A stretch of DNA of 64,000 nucleotides. It comes from a bacterium (GTDB lineage Bacteria; Zhuqueibacterota; QNDG01; JAFGCO01). The DNA is taken from positions 1-64,000 of the forward strand of contig JAFGCO010000048.1 in the NCBI GenBank assembly GCA_016932575.1, in the 5' to 3' direction. The notes under the pieces are model-generated. The model was not told the origin of the DNA. It saw only the letters and a list, made by a program, of their open reading frames with translations, and ran no database searches. This document shows, piece by piece, positions 8,185 through 17,641 of the stretch (positions within the stretch are counted from its first letter, which is position 1; each line of letters opens with the position of its first letter). The position numbers were made by a program, and so were the translations under genes.

Positions 8185-9840
8185 TCATTTGGTACTGTGA
8201 AGTTCAGTATTCAGAAAAACCGGATTGGTTAAGCAGAAATATTGATTGATTCCTGACTGGGTATCGAGTTCGGCGCGGATATAGGCGGGGGCTTCATTAT
8301 TAAATTCTATTTGATCAGAAAAATCATAGGCAGGTACCGAACTCTCGAATTGTTTGAACAATCGTTCCTTTTTTAACAGCAAATCTCCCAGATAGATCCG
8401 GCAATATTTAATATGACCGAATTCTGCGCTTGATTTTCCGCGGATTTGAAGCGTGAATTTCTGCCCCGTGATTGTGTCTCCGATACCCGCCGAATCTCCC
8501 GATTTGTTCATTATACGCATGTCCATCACAGGGCCGGTTGATATTACAGCCCTTCCCTGACGAATCGCGTCCATGATATTTTTCCGATTCGGACCGTTGG
8601 TTAAGCGGAGCAGAGTTCTTCCCCGTCCGAATGTATGTTCCTTGCTTTCTGCAATATAGAGAAAGGGGCGGCCCAGCTTTCGATGCCTGTTGAAGTTGCC
8701 GTGGGCGTCGTTGCCTGCAATCACAACCGGCCGGCGGCCCCGGAGCAGTTCCCGGATCCACATTTTACGTCCCCGTTTGAAATGCCGGCTTCCTCCGCCG
8801 TTATAGATTTGCAACCCATGCAGCCGGGGATGCCTGAAATCCCTGCAGTGCCAGATGCCCCTTCGCAGTAAAATCCGCTGAAGCGGGGCGAAAGTCACAC
8901 CCGGATGGGCGGCAAACGCCAGCGTGTATTCGTCAATTTGATTTAAAATGTCATGAACGCGCATATCCGGCTGGTTTTGGAACCATCGTTCGTTACTGTC
9001 GCCTGCTCCCGGAAAATAATGCCGATTGTTTAAAAGAAGCAGATGGGTGTTTTCATTTCGATGATTGCCGCAGGAGACTTCCTCGCCGGGAACGACGACG
9101 AGTCCGGTTTCCTTTTCAATTTTTTCCGTTTCCAGGTGCATGGCATGCCACTTGGGAAGTTCCGGATCATGCTCAAGATAATTGTCCATGCGGTCATCCA
9201 GGTCATATGAATGGTCCGTGACTGCCATAAATTTCAGCCCCAGGGCGCCTGCCATTCTCACGGCGGGATTCAGCGGAGCGCCGTATTCCACCTGATCATT
9301 GGTATTGGCCGAGTGGAAGTGAAGGTCGCCGCTATGCCAGTTTTCAAAAGCAGGGAGGGGATCCGGCGCGATCATGATATCCAGCGGCCGGTGAGTACTG
9401 CTCCAGAGATTGTCCGTTTGAAAAGTATGTGATTTTCCGGTTTTCAGATACAGGGCGTTAAATTGAGCAGAGAGTTGTATATGTCCCTTCTTTTTCGGCT
9501 CAATTTCCCAGAGACGATGCCACCACTGAGTTTCGATCGTCTTTGGCAGTCCGTCCAGAAATTGATTCTCAACAGATCCGTCCTCATACACGATTCTGAC
9601 ACTGACCTGTTCGATTTTCACCGGAAACCGGTGGGCGTCCTTCACCAGAATCATTAATGGCAGGATCTGTCCCGGCTCCAACCGCCAGGGCGCATCAGCC
9701 AGGATCTCCGGCCGGCGTCTGAATACCAGACTGAATCCTTTTAATGTATAGTGGATTTCCGCGTAGGCGACAGGGAGGACGAGCAAAATACACAAAATTG
9801 TGAGCACGTCGAAACGGATAAGGGGCACTTCCATCCCCAT
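8185..9840 (-). CDS. PHP-domain metallo-phosphoesterase (CehA/McbA-like) with N-terminal anchor
   Basis: 551 residues. One hydrophobic segment at about 10-28 (FDVLTILCILLVLPVAYA) is a signal or membrane anchor. A beta-sandwich-like region (50-160) precedes the PHP domain, whose motifs are visible: GDLHFHS (about 172), AVTDHSYDLDD, PGEEVSCGNHR...NTHLLLL, FAAHPG, and GNDAHGNF. These His/Asp residues bind the di- or trinuclear metal site of PHP hydrolases. The gene starts inside the stop of the acyl-CoA synthetase (TAATG, one-base overlap), so it is translationally coupled. A role linked to lipids is possible from this neighbour, but the substrate is not known. Confidence 0.85.
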   Translation of the reverse strand: MGMEVPLIRFDVLTILCILLVLPVAYAEIHYTLKGFSLVFRRRPEILADAPWRLEPGQILPLMILVKDAHRFPVKIEQVSVRIVYEDGSVENQFLDGLPKTIETQWWHRLWEIEPKKKGHIQLSAQFNALYLKTGKSHTFQTDNLWSSTHRPLDIMIAPDPLPAFENWHSGDLHFHSANTNDQVEYGAPLNPAVRMAGALGLKFMAVTDHSYDLDDRMDNYLEHDPELPKWHAMHLETEKIEKETGLVVVPGEEVSCGNHRNENTHLLLLNNRHYFPGAGDSNERWFQNQPDMRVHDILNQIDEYTLAFAAHPGVTFAPLQRILLRRGIWHCRDFRHPRLHGLQIYNGGGSRHFKRGRKMWIRELLRGRRPVVIAGNDAHGNFNRHRKLGRPFLYIAESKEHTFGRGRTLLRLTNGPNRKNIMDAIRQGRAVISTGPVMDMRIMNKSGDSAGIGDTITGQKFTLQIRGKSSAEFGHIKYCRIYLGDLLLKKERLFKQFESSVPAYDFSDQIEFNNEAPAYIRAELDTQSGINQYFCLTNPVFLNTELHSTK

Positions 9841-11528
9841 TACTTTCGGGTTTCCGGAATATATAAATATCGTTTCACTTTGTTGGTCGGGGTCTTTTCA
9901 AAGGGTTCCGGATATTCAATTAATACGGAAAGCCTTGAAAAAACGGGCAGACGGTCGTTGTATTCATGCCGTACCAGTTCCAGAATTTCCAGTTTTTTGT
10001 TCTGCATTTCAGATTCTGTCATGGAGGTGAAATGATAAGCACTTTCCATATAATCCTTTTCCAGATACACTTTGGCCACGAGCTGATTATTATCCTGATA
10101 AACCACGATTTCCTGGATCACCGGGCTCTTGAGGAAGAGTTGTTCGATTATTTCAGGATAGATATTTTCTCCTGAAGGGCCGACAATAACATTTTTCGAG
10201 CGGCCTTTTATATACAAATATCTCTCATTGTCCAGGAAGCCCAGATCTCCGGTTTTCAGCCAGCCGTCTTCGGTAAAAATCGACCGGGTGGCCTCAGGAT
10301 TGTTGTAATATCCCTGCATGATATTCGGCCCCGTGACCACGATTTCTCCGATGCCGGTCTCCGGATGTGGATTATCGATTCGGATGTCCACATTGGGTAT
10401 GGCCTGTCCGCATGAACCCATCCTGACCCTTCCGAAGGGATTGATTGTCAATATCGGGGATGTTTCTGTCATTCCGTACCCCGTTGAGTAGCTGATTCCT
10501 GCATCTCTCAGAAATATCTCCACATCTTCATTCAGAGCGGCGCCGCCGAACATGAAAAAGCGTAATTGTCCGCCCAGGGTCTGAATGAGTTTACGCCCTG
10601 CTGCTTTGTGCAGGATTTTCCGTGTGACCGGGATTTTATACAGCGCACCGGTGACCGGATTTTTCTGAATTTTTGGAAGAATGCGCCGCCTGTAGATTTT
10701 GTCTACGACCAAAGGAACAGTCAGAACCGCTGTGGGATGGGCGGTTTGCATGGCATTCAGTAACTTCTGGGGTGTCGGCAGGCCGTCCATATAAACGATG
10801 CTGGCGCCCACACTGAGGGGGCACAGCATACCGCCTGTGGCTTCGAATGTGTGAGAAAGAGGCAGAATAGAAAGAAATTTATCCTCTTTAACAATCGGAA
10901 ACTTTTCAACACCGTTGATGACATTGGAAATTATGTTTTGATGGGTCAGTATGACACCTTTTGAAAATCCCGTGGTACCGGATGTATAGATAATGACTGC
11001 CAGATCTTTGGCAGCCGGTTTTGGCAATGCTTCCAAGCTCAATCTGTCCTTTCTGGATTTGTTGAGCATGAATCGGACCTTTTTTCCCAGTGATTTTGAT
11101 TTTTGCTTTGAAAGCGTCAGTTCATCCAGAGAAATAACATTTTTCAAGTCGGGAAGCGGAGCATCCTCAATCATCGTGTGGTATTTTTCTGATACAAAAA
11201 TGGCCTTGCATTCCGATTCTCTTAGAATATGATGAACGTCTCCCTCAGGAAAGCCGGGTAATATGGGTACTGCAACCGCATTGATGATCGTCACAGAAAA
11301 ATAGGCAATAACCCAGTTCGGGCTGTTCGAGCCTAAAATGGCAATCCGGTCGCCAGGATGGATGCCCATGTCCAATAACTGCCGGCTGAGGGCTATCACT
11401 TCCATGCCGAGTGTGTGATAGGTCATCGGGGATTCGCCGACAAAAGACAGTGCGTCCCGCTGAGAAAAGAGGGACAGACTTCTTTCAAATAATTGCCTTA
11501 TTGTTGGCTCGGATAACTCGACAATCAT
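9840..11528 (-). CDS. AMP-forming long-chain acyl-CoA synthetase
   Basis: 562 residues from the ATG at 11528, preferred over an in-frame TTG upstream because AGGAGG precedes it closely. ANL-superfamily motifs: P-loop YTSGTTGFSKGVILTH (about 181-196), YGMTETSPI (about 350), GWLKTGDLG, and YIKGRSKNVIVGPSGENIYP with the hinge region. The enzyme activates a fatty acid to acyl-AMP and transfers it to CoA; the C-terminal catalytic Lys would lie in TPTNKVKR. First gene of a two-gene operon with the PHP protein. Length fits bacterial FadD-like enzymes. Chain-length preference cannot be read. Confidence 0.92.
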   Translation of the reverse strand: MIVELSEPTIRQLFERSLSLFSQRDALSFVGESPMTYHTLGMEVIALSRQLLDMGIHPGDRIAILGSNSPNWVIAYFSVTIINAVAVPILPGFPEGDVHHILRESECKAIFVSEKYHTMIEDAPLPDLKNVISLDELTLSKQKSKSLGKKVRFMLNKSRKDRLSLEALPKPAAKDLAVIIYTSGTTGFSKGVILTHQNIISNVINGVEKFPIVKEDKFLSILPLSHTFEATGGMLCPLSVGASIVYMDGLPTPQKLLNAMQTAHPTAVLTVPLVVDKIYRRRILPKIQKNPVTGALYKIPVTRKILHKAAGRKLIQTLGGQLRFFMFGGAALNEDVEIFLRDAGISYSTGYGMTETSPILTINPFGRVRMGSCGQAIPNVDIRIDNPHPETGIGEIVVTGPNIMQGYYNNPEATRSIFTEDGWLKTGDLGFLDNERYLYIKGRSKNVIVGPSGENIYPEIIEQLFLKSPVIQEIVVYQDNNQLVAKVYLEKDYMESAYHFTSMTESEMQNKKLEILELVRHEYNDRLPVFSRLSVLIEYPEPFEKTPTNKVKRYLYIPETRK

Positions 11529-11596
11529 AGGACCTCCTGGGTTGTTCAACGATTGTATTTACGATGAATTTCTCACAAAAGCAAGTGGAAATTAAA

Positions 11597-11625
11597 TTGA
11601 TATGGTTATAAAAATTTTGTAAATT
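11597..11625 (+). promoter_or_regulatory. Putative promoter of pdxST
   Basis: TTGATA (11597-11602), 17-bp AT-rich spacer, TAAATT (11620-11625), about 64 nt before the pdxS ATG. Confidence 0.5.
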
Positions 11626-11688
11626 AGACTATCTGCCGATAGTTAAATAAATATCAAGCATCTGTTGAAATCAGAGGAAGGTGACAAA

Positions 11689-12582
11689 ATGCAAATGTTC
11701 AAATTTGACAAGAATCATAAATTAAAGATCGGTCTCGCGGAAATGCTGAAGGGCGGGGTGATCATGGATGTCACAACTGCCGACCAGGCAAAGATTGCTG
11801 AAGATGCAGGTGCCGTGGCTGTTATGGCGCTGGAACGCATCCCCGCTGATATTCGTGCTCAGGGAGGTGTGGCCCGGATGTCCAGCCCTGCGATGATCAA
11901 AGAAATTATGGATCGGGTCACCATACCGGTTATGGCCAAATGCCGGATCGGGCACTTTGCCGAAGCTCAGATACTGCAATCCATCGGTGTGGATTTCATT
12001 GATGAAAGCGAGGTGCTTACCCCGGCAGACGATCAATTTCATGTGGATAAATGGGCATTTAAAGTGCCTTTTGTATGCGGCTGCCGGGACCTGGGCGAAG
12101 CACTGCGGCGTATTGCAGAGGGCGCGGCCATGATTCGCACAAAAGGCGAGGCGGGAACCGGAAATATTATCGAAGCTGTACGCCACATGCGCGGGGTTCA
12201 AGCCGGTATTCGCGAAGTGAAGACGCTTGGGTCTGAAGAGCTGGTTATTCGCGCCAAAGAGATGGGCGTGCCGGTGGATCAGCTGGTGTACATTCAGAAA
12301 AGGGGCAAATTACCGGTACCCAATTTTGCCGCCGGCGGAGTTGCCACACCCGCAGATGCATCTTTGATGATGCAGTTAGGCGCCGAATCGATTTTTGTCG
12401 GTTCAGGAATTTTTAAGTCGGACGATCCCGAGAATCGTGCCAGAGCCATTGTCATGGCCACGACCAATTACGACAATCCGGACATTGTTGCCAAAGCATC
12501 AGAGTCTCTGAAATCTGCAATGCACGGTCTGGAGATTTCGGAAATTCCTGAATCTGAAATCATGCAGCACCGGGGCTGGTAA
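11689..12582 (+). CDS. pdxS: Pyridoxal 5'-phosphate synthase, lyase subunit PdxS
   Basis: 297 residues; the ATG at 11689 follows GAGGAAGGTG. It forms pyridoxal 5'-phosphate from ribose 5-phosphate, glyceraldehyde 3-phosphate and ammonia (DXP-independent route), as a (beta/alpha)8 barrel that assembles into a dodecamer with PdxT. Family motifs: GGVIMDVTT with the substrate Asp, [13 protein letters not shown] with the Schiff-base Lys about residue 83, [10 protein letters not shown], and [10 protein letters not shown] with the second Lys about 152. It overlaps pdxT by one base (TAATG), keeping the partners in step. Length is typical. Confidence 0.98.
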   Translation: MQMFKFDKNHKLKIGLAEMLKGGVIMDVTTADQAKIAEDAGAVAVMALERIPADIRAQGGVARMSSPAMIKEIMDRVTIPVMAKCRIGHFAEAQILQSIGVDFIDESEVLTPADDQFHVDKWAFKVPFVCGCRDLGEALRRIAEGAAMIRTKGEAGTGNIIEAVRHMRGVQAGIREVKTLGSEELVIRAKEMGVPVDQLVYIQKRGKLPVPNFAAGGVATPADASLMMQLGAESIFVGSGIFKSDDPENRARAIVMATTNYDNPDIVAKASESLKSAMHGLEISEIPESEIMQHRGW

Positions 12583-13163
12583 TGTCCGATATGGTCGGCG
12601 TGCTGGCCCTGCAGGGTGATTTTGCCAAGCATCTCGAATCTCTCAAACGCCTCAGGGTCTCTGCCAAGCCCGTACGCTGGCCCGAAGAGCTGGACAGGTG
12701 CAGGGGGCTGATTTTGCCTGGCGGGGAGTCCACAACCTTTGTTAATCTTCTAAAAAAATCCGGACTTTATGAATCCATCATTGCTTTTGCGATTGATCGT
12801 GCGGTCATGGGAACCTGCGCGGGTCTCATTGCCTTATCAACTGCCATTGTCAATGATCGAATGAAGACCCTCGGGCTGATTGACCTTGAGGTAGAGAGAA
12901 ATGCGTATGGCCGGCAGGTTGATTCCTTTTTTGATACAGTCCGTATTCCCATGTTTAAGGAAAAGCCTGATTTTGAAGGCGTCTTTATCCGGGCACCCAG
13001 GATCCTCTCATTCGGAAACGATGTGGAAGAGCTGGGGTATCATGACAGTCAGGTGGTCATGGCTAAAAACCGGCGCGTTCTGGTCTGTACGTTTCATCCT
13101 GAGTTAACCCGTGACACCCGCATTCATCAGTATTTTGTTGAATCGATGGTTGAACATCAATAA
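12582..13163 (+). CDS. pdxT: Pyridoxal 5'-phosphate synthase, glutaminase subunit PdxT
   Basis: 193 residues. Class I glutamine amidotransferase supplying ammonia to PdxS. Visible: LPGGESTT, the nucleophile Cys in MGTCAGLI (about residue 79), conserved RAPRI, and the His/Glu of the triad in FHPELT near the C-terminus. The start overlaps the pdxS stop. Length matches the family (about 190). Confidence 0.98.
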   Translation: MSDMVGVLALQGDFAKHLESLKRLRVSAKPVRWPEELDRCRGLILPGGESTTFVNLLKKSGLYESIIAFAIDRAVMGTCAGLIALSTAIVNDRMKTLGLIDLEVERNAYGRQVDSFFDTVRIPMFKEKPDFEGVFIRAPRILSFGNDVEELGYHDSQVVMAKNRRVLVCTFHPELTRDTRIHQYFVESMVEHQ

Positions 13164-13239
13164 AAAGCGAAGTATTTTTAAATTTTTTCTCTGCCCTTGT
13201 TTATATGATTCTTGCGGGAGCAGAAGAGGCGATGATTGA

Positions 13240-13270
13240 TTCCGGCCTGCTGATCCGGAACCCTCTTTTT
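13240..13270 (+). terminator. Possible terminator of pdxST
   Basis: TTCCGG (13240-13245) and CCGGAA (13255-13260) form a 6-bp stem with a 9-nt loop, followed by CCCTCTTTTT. Modest stem but correct place, 77 nt after pdxT. Confidence 0.4.
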
Positions 13271-13332
13271 CTCATCTGAAACTCCGGATCATATTTCAGT
13301 GCGGTGACAAAATGACCCGTCTCCTGTTGCCG

Positions 13333-13379
13333 GACGAAAAAATAAACCGCCGGATTGCTGTACACCTATCCAGCGGTTT
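13333..13379 (-). terminator. Terminator of the beta-barrel protein gene
   Basis: On the minus strand AAACCGCTGG (13379-13370) pairs with CCGGCGGTTT (13353-13344; one G-T pair), followed by ATTTTTTCG. It lies about 58 bp past the stop of the outer-membrane protein gene. Confidence 0.7.
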
Positions 13380-13436
13380 GGGAATAAACAATGGAAGAGA
13401 AATGGCCTGCGATTAATAATAATCAGGCGAATACGA

Positions 13437-14018
13437 TTACAAAGGCCGTGAATAACCGATGATGACCTGGATGCAGTTGTTTTCGCCGAATTTATTTTCG
13501 AAAAGATCTTTATAGCCATATAAATAGCGTGCTTCAACAAAACAGATATTTTTTGCAAAATTAAAATTAATACCGCATCCCGCAACTCCATTCAGATTGA
13601 CAGAACGGGTGTTATTTTTATTGTCCACCTTGAATTCATCATATGAAGGATAGTCCTTGATTATCTGAGACTGCGCCAGAAAACCGATACTCGGTCCCAA
13701 TTTGACATAGGGGAGCAGATTATCGGTTAATTTTAAAGAATATTTCAATAATACGGGGATGTCCGCGTAAATCACTTTGTATGAATTATTGGGCTGTTCC
13801 CCTCCGATTTCGGAATATAATATTTCGGAATAAAGCGATAAGTTTTTGATTAACAATTGATTTGTTTCCAGAGACACTCCCGCGACTATACCCAGTCTGC
13901 TGTCAGAATTATCAAATTTGGCTAAATTTCCTCCTCCTACAATCCCCATAGACGAGATGCCGGAAAATACATTGAAAGGAATGATCAACAGGAACAGACA
14001 TAATAATAACTTTTTCAT
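13437..14018 (-). CDS. Small outer-membrane beta-barrel protein
   Basis: 193 residues. Clear signal peptide MKKLLLCLFLLIIPFNVFS, then alternating short beta-strands (MGIVGGGNLAKF, LSLYSEILYSEIGG, YADIPVLLKYSL, LLPYVKLGPSIGF, FVEARYLYGY, VIIGYSRPL) typical of the PorT/OMP_b-brl family of 8-stranded barrels in FCB bacteria. Ribosome site AAGGAG. Monocistronic with its own terminator. Function unknown; barrels of this kind often have structural or transport-assembly roles. Confidence 0.8.
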   Translation of the reverse strand: MKKLLLCLFLLIIPFNVFSGISSMGIVGGGNLAKFDNSDSRLGIVAGVSLETNQLLIKNLSLYSEILYSEIGGEQPNNSYKVIYADIPVLLKYSLKLTDNLLPYVKLGPSIGFLAQSQIIKDYPSYDEFKVDNKNNTRSVNLNGVAGCGINFNFAKNICFVEARYLYGYKDLFENKFGENNCIQVIIGYSRPL

Positions 14019-14545
14019 TTTAATCTCCTTGCTTTTTTGGTTAATGGAATGAAATCGATTAAATCTCTGGTTATTCTATAATAACTCTCAGCGGTAACGA
14101 TAAATTTAAAGTGATATTGTTCCGATGTATTATAATAACAAGTTGTTATCTCATTTTTCCGGTAAAAATGAGCCCGATAAAGAACATCAATCCTGTTTGA
14201 TAATATATATTGATATTGTTGAATTTAAAAATTTTATTATCAAAATCAAGAAGATTTTGATAAAAAATGGAGGATCGTATTGCTGAGGGCGTACAACACG
14301 GCTCAGCCGGTTTTAAAAGGCGTGTTCAAATTTTTTGAGGAGGTGAAGAAAAAATTTTTCTAAAGAGGAAGGCCGCAGAGAGATGCTGATAAAAGGCGAG
14401 CCCCTTGCCCTCCAGCATGATATCCCCCTGTCGCAGAACCGCAGGAATCCGCAGGGAACATCCGCCTGGTTACATGAATCAGACCGCCATGCAACCAGGT
14501 CGGTGTTCATCCCCATGAGTATTTATGAAGCCCGCTTGTTCGGAT
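14019..14545. other. Intergenic region, 527 bp, AT-rich then GC-richer
   Basis: Holds the upstream region of the beta-barrel gene (TATTATAG-like boxes, TTATTCTATAATAA near 14073) and a GC-richer part 14290-14545. A 68-codon plus-strand frame from 14383 lacks a ribosome site and protein-like composition. No gene, repeat or RNA is recognised. Confidence 0.5.
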
Positions 14546-14848
14546 TTATTTTTTATCCACAAGCTTTTGCGTGTTTTCGGCGATTTTAAAGATGACGATA
14601 ACCAGTTCCATCCATACTCTGATCAAGATAAGATAAATAATATAAATGAGGGGCAACAGCAGGATGCCCAATATGGCAACTCCAGGTTCATCCCCGATAC
14701 GGGTAATCATTACAATAAACGCGATTAATGCTCCTAATGACAAAAGAATGATAAGCAGGATAAAGAAGAATTTAATGACCTTGATCGTAATAAATTCTGA
14801 AAATGATGTATCAAACAGGCTGCCCAAGAATCCTTTTTCTCCACTCAT
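14546..14848 (-). CDS. DUF4282-family small membrane protein
   Basis: 100 residues from the ATG at 14848, chosen over one two codons upstream because AAAGGA then has normal spacing. Pattern FLGSLFDTSFSEFITIKVIKFFF, a first helix (ILLIILLSLGALIAFIVMI), a second helix (GVAILGILLLPLIYIIYLILIRV), then WMELVIVIFKIAENTQKLV. The R.wmElvivifki.Ent end matches DUF4282 proteins, two-helix membrane proteins of unknown function. Monocistronic. Confidence 0.75.
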   Translation of the reverse strand: MSGEKGFLGSLFDTSFSEFITIKVIKFFFILLIILLSLGALIAFIVMITRIGDEPGVAILGILLLPLIYIIYLILIRVWMELVIVIFKIAENTQKLVDKK

Positions 14849-15357
14849 AATCATTTCCTTTCAGTACATGTGTTTGTGTTTTTTCAATAAACATATTCAA
14901 CATTGCCGGGCGACGCACCTCCTTTCAATGCCTTTGATGTCTGCGATGCAGGACCGCCGGTATCCCGGCCGGCTTCTGCCGTGTCATGGCAGACATCTTT
15001 TTAACGTTTTCTGCGGCATGGCAAAACAGATGGGTACAATGAGGATACCGTCGCTTTCACTGTCAGGCAGGTGTTCACATATGCAAGTCAGCCGCAGGAC
15101 CATTTGTGTTGATTCAAGCGATAATAAAAAAAACGCTTTATTGACTGTTAAAACTGTTATGATATCTATGATAAAAATGTACTGAAAATAACAGACAAGG
15201 GATAGATTCTGCTCAATGTAATTGACTAAATTTTTAATCATTCATTATGATGGTATAATAAAAGTATGCTGAAAAACAAATTAAATTTCAGGAAAATTTA
15301 TTAAAAGTTCAGGAAAAAGTCAAGTAAATATTCGGTAGCGCCTGACTCCCTGCGTCA
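14849..15357. other. Intergenic region, 509 bp
   Basis: Lies between two minus-strand genes. No clear gene, promoter pair or hairpin with a T-tract was found. A plus-strand open frame crossing it also runs antisense through the DUF4282 gene and has no ribosome site. Confidence 0.45.
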
Positions 15358-16470
15358 TTATTTTGTTTCTGTATCCTGAACATAGGGGGTATATGTTTTC
15401 AATTGTGGCTCCTGAAACGTCAGGCAGAAGCTGGCTTTTGACAGATCCTGGTCGAGTTTTCCTTTGAGCTGGGAAGCAAGAAGATGGGCCAGAGTCAGTT
15501 TACTCGATAAAACCTCGGCTTCGGCATCAGTTATTTCGAATTCTGACAATTTTATTTCAAGCAGATAGTCGGAATTTTGACCTTTTTTGAAATACATTTC
15601 GAATTCAAGTGGATTGGGCAGGGCTGGCCGGAGCCCGAGAACAGAAGAGATCACTTCAATGGTTAAAAGACCAAGGGGGATGACTGTATTGATGTGCAAA
15701 AAAACACTGTCGAAATCCGATTTGATACGGAGCATCTGATTGTTTCTTGCATAACGCTGCCTGATCAGGGGAATGAGCTGATTATAAAATTCTTTCATGG
15801 GGATTTTCATGAGATCTTTTTCATTTTGCGCGAGATTGTGAGTCAAGGCAATAATCTGGATCGCGCATAAAAAATCCCGCATGGCGATTTTTGTTTCCGG
15901 ATGTTCAATATTTTTTAAACGCAATTGCAGCAGACTGATACTCATTTGAAGCATATTTTTCACGCGATGGGTTAATTCAAGAATCAGCAGTTCTTTTTCA
16001 TCCAATGTGCTCCGAAGCTTTTTTGTCCTTTCAGCGACCATTTGCTCTAATTGATGATTGATATATTCGAGTTCCTGCTGCTGTTTTTTAATCTTAATAT
16101 GGGTTGCCACACGTGCTTTGAGTTCCAGCAGATGATAGGGTTTTGTGATATAATCCTGACATCCCAGTTCAAACCCTTTGCGAATATTTTCGGGATCCAG
16201 CTGCCCGGTAAGAAATATAATTGGGATGTCACGGGTCAGTTTATTTGTTTTCAGCTGTTTTGCGATTTCAAATCCGTCGATTCGGGGCATCATGATATCC
16301 AATAAGATCAAATCAATGGGCTCGCCTGAAAAGGCTGTTTTCAAGGCATTTTCTCCGGAGTTGAATGTCAGGAGATTGTACTCTTTGATTAGAAATCTTT
16401 TAAGAATATCGAGATTGTGATTTTCATCATCGACGGCAAGGATTGTCTGTTTTGGAATTTGACGTTTCAT
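15358..16470 (-). CDS. Receiver plus HisKA_2-type histidine kinase with degenerate ATPase domain
   Basis: 370 residues. Receiver about 8-125 with DDEN, phospho-acceptor LILLDIMMP, and ITKPYH; coiled coil about 125-160; HisKA_2 dimerisation domain with LTHRVKNMLQ (H box about 170). The C-terminal part aligns in position with a HATPase domain but lacks its signatures: the N-box reads LGLLTIEVISSVLGL (Ser where Asn is expected) and there is no DxGxG G1 motif (the region reads EFEITDAEAEVLSSKL). It may therefore not bind ATP and could act as a phospho-acceptor or scaffold. It starts 4 nt after the upstream kinase gene, so they are cotranscribed. No DNA-binding domain. Confidence 0.85.
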   Translation of the reverse strand: MKRQIPKQTILAVDDENHNLDILKRFLIKEYNLLTFNSGENALKTAFSGEPIDLILLDIMMPRIDGFEIAKQLKTNKLTRDIPIIFLTGQLDPENIRKGFELGCQDYITKPYHLLELKARVATHIKIKKQQQELEYINHQLEQMVAERTKKLRSTLDEKELLILELTHRVKNMLQMSISLLQLRLKNIEHPETKIAMRDFLCAIQIIALTHNLAQNEKDLMKIPMKEFYNQLIPLIRQRYARNNQMLRIKSDFDSVFLHINTVIPLGLLTIEVISSVLGLRPALPNPLEFEMYFKKGQNSDYLLEIKLSEFEITDAEAEVLSSKLTLAHLLASQLKGKLDQDLSKASFCLTFQEPQLKTYTPYVQDTETK

Positions 16471-16474
16471 GATT

Positions 16475-17578
16475 TCATTCCGTATTTTTAGCCAAAGGCA
16501 AAGTAAACAGAAACCGGCTGCCTTTGCCCGGTTCGCTTTCTATTCGGATATGACCCTGATTTCTCTTAATAAACTCGTAGCACAGAATTAATCCCAGACC
16601 GGATCCCTCTTCGTTTTCAGTACCAATGGTTGAAATATGATTTCCCACTTTGAATAACTGATTTTGAATTTCATCGGGAATTCCCACGCCGGTGTCTGCG
16701 ACTGAGACCTGGCATTTGTGGTCAATCGATTCTGCAGAAAGAGTAATGCAGCCCTTGCGCGGTGTAAATTTAACGGCATTACTGATCAGATTTCTGATTA
16801 CCGTTAAAATCATGTTCCGGTCAATCAATACCCAAAGATTTTCAGGAACTTGAGAGGATAATGCGATTTCTTTTTCTTTGGCGGTCTTTTGCATAAATGA
16901 AATATTTTCTTCAATGAGCCTGCGCAGCTCAATCTTTTCCGGATGAAATTCAAGACTTCCGGTCTGTGAACGGGCCCAGGCGAGCAGGTTTTCAAAGAGC
17001 TGATACGATTGTCTGGAAACGGAAAGGATATCATTAATAATATCCCGTTTGACCGCATCTTCCATTTTGGTATAGTCTTCGATCAGAAACTCCGAGAATC
17101 CGATCAGTGTGGAAAACGGGGCGCGCAGATCATGAGCGATGATTGAAAAAAACCGGTCTTTTGTTGCATTGGCTTCCTTGAGCGCTTCTCTGGATAATTT
17201 TAAATCCAGATGCGTTTTTACACGCGCCAGGAGTTCGGTGCCATGAAATGGCTTGGTCACATAATCGACGGCTCCCAGCTTCAAACCATGGATGATATCA
17301 TCGGTTTCTGTGCGTGCTGTCAGAAAAATAATGGGGATTTCCGCTGTTTTTGGATTGGCTTTTAAACGTTTGCATGTTTCAAACCCATCCATTTCCGGCA
17401 TCATGACATCCAGCAAAATGAGGTCCGGCATGGTTTTTTGAGCGGCACTCAGAGCCTGATTTCCGTTGGTAGCCACAGCAATTTCCATATTTTCCTGTTT
17501 CAGATGGCTACCCAGAACCTGCAGATTTTTAGGTACGTCATCCACAATAAGAACCAAGGGTTTGGATGTTTTTGCCAT
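16475..17578 (-). CDS. Receiver-histidine kinase hybrid (REC-HisKA-HATPase)
   Basis: 367 residues. Receiver about 8-122 (VDDVPKN, LILLDVMMPEMDG, YVTKPFH), followed by a short helical linker, HisKA with FFSIIAHDLRAPFSTLIGF (about 145-163), and a complete HATPase: N-box VIRNLISNAVKFTP, G1 VADTGVGIP, G2 EGSGLGL. Cytoplasmic; no membrane segment or sensor domain, so it takes input through its receiver from another kinase, plausibly the large PAS kinase encoded 63 bp upstream. The gene downstream follows after 4 nt. This receiver-first layout is common in multistep relays. Confidence 0.92.
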   Translation of the reverse strand: MAKTSKPLVLIVDDVPKNLQVLGSHLKQENMEIAVATNGNQALSAAQKTMPDLILLDVMMPEMDGFETCKRLKANPKTAEIPIIFLTARTETDDIIHGLKLGAVDYVTKPFHGTELLARVKTHLDLKLSREALKEANATKDRFFSIIAHDLRAPFSTLIGFSEFLIEDYTKMEDAVKRDIINDILSVSRQSYQLFENLLAWARSQTGSLEFHPEKIELRRLIEENISFMQKTAKEKEIALSSQVPENLWVLIDRNMILTVIRNLISNAVKFTPRKGCITLSAESIDHKCQVSVADTGVGIPDEIQNQLFKVGNHISTIGTENEEGSGLGLILCYEFIKRNQGHIRIESEPGKGSRFLFTLPLAKNTE

Positions 17579-17641
17579 TAAGCCTTGCCCGGATGTGTTT
17601 TTATTGTGTTATATAAAATATAAAGATTTTATAATAATATA

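Noticed and set aside
14383-14589. Plus-strand 68-codon frame with a purine-rich stretch upstream
   Set aside because: The purine stretch is not a proper Shine-Dalgarno, the product is rich in His/Arg/Pro as in shadow frames, and it runs into the DUF4282 gene.
14646-15185. Plus-strand 179-codon frame
   Set aside because: More than a third is antisense to the DUF4282 gene and no start signal is present.
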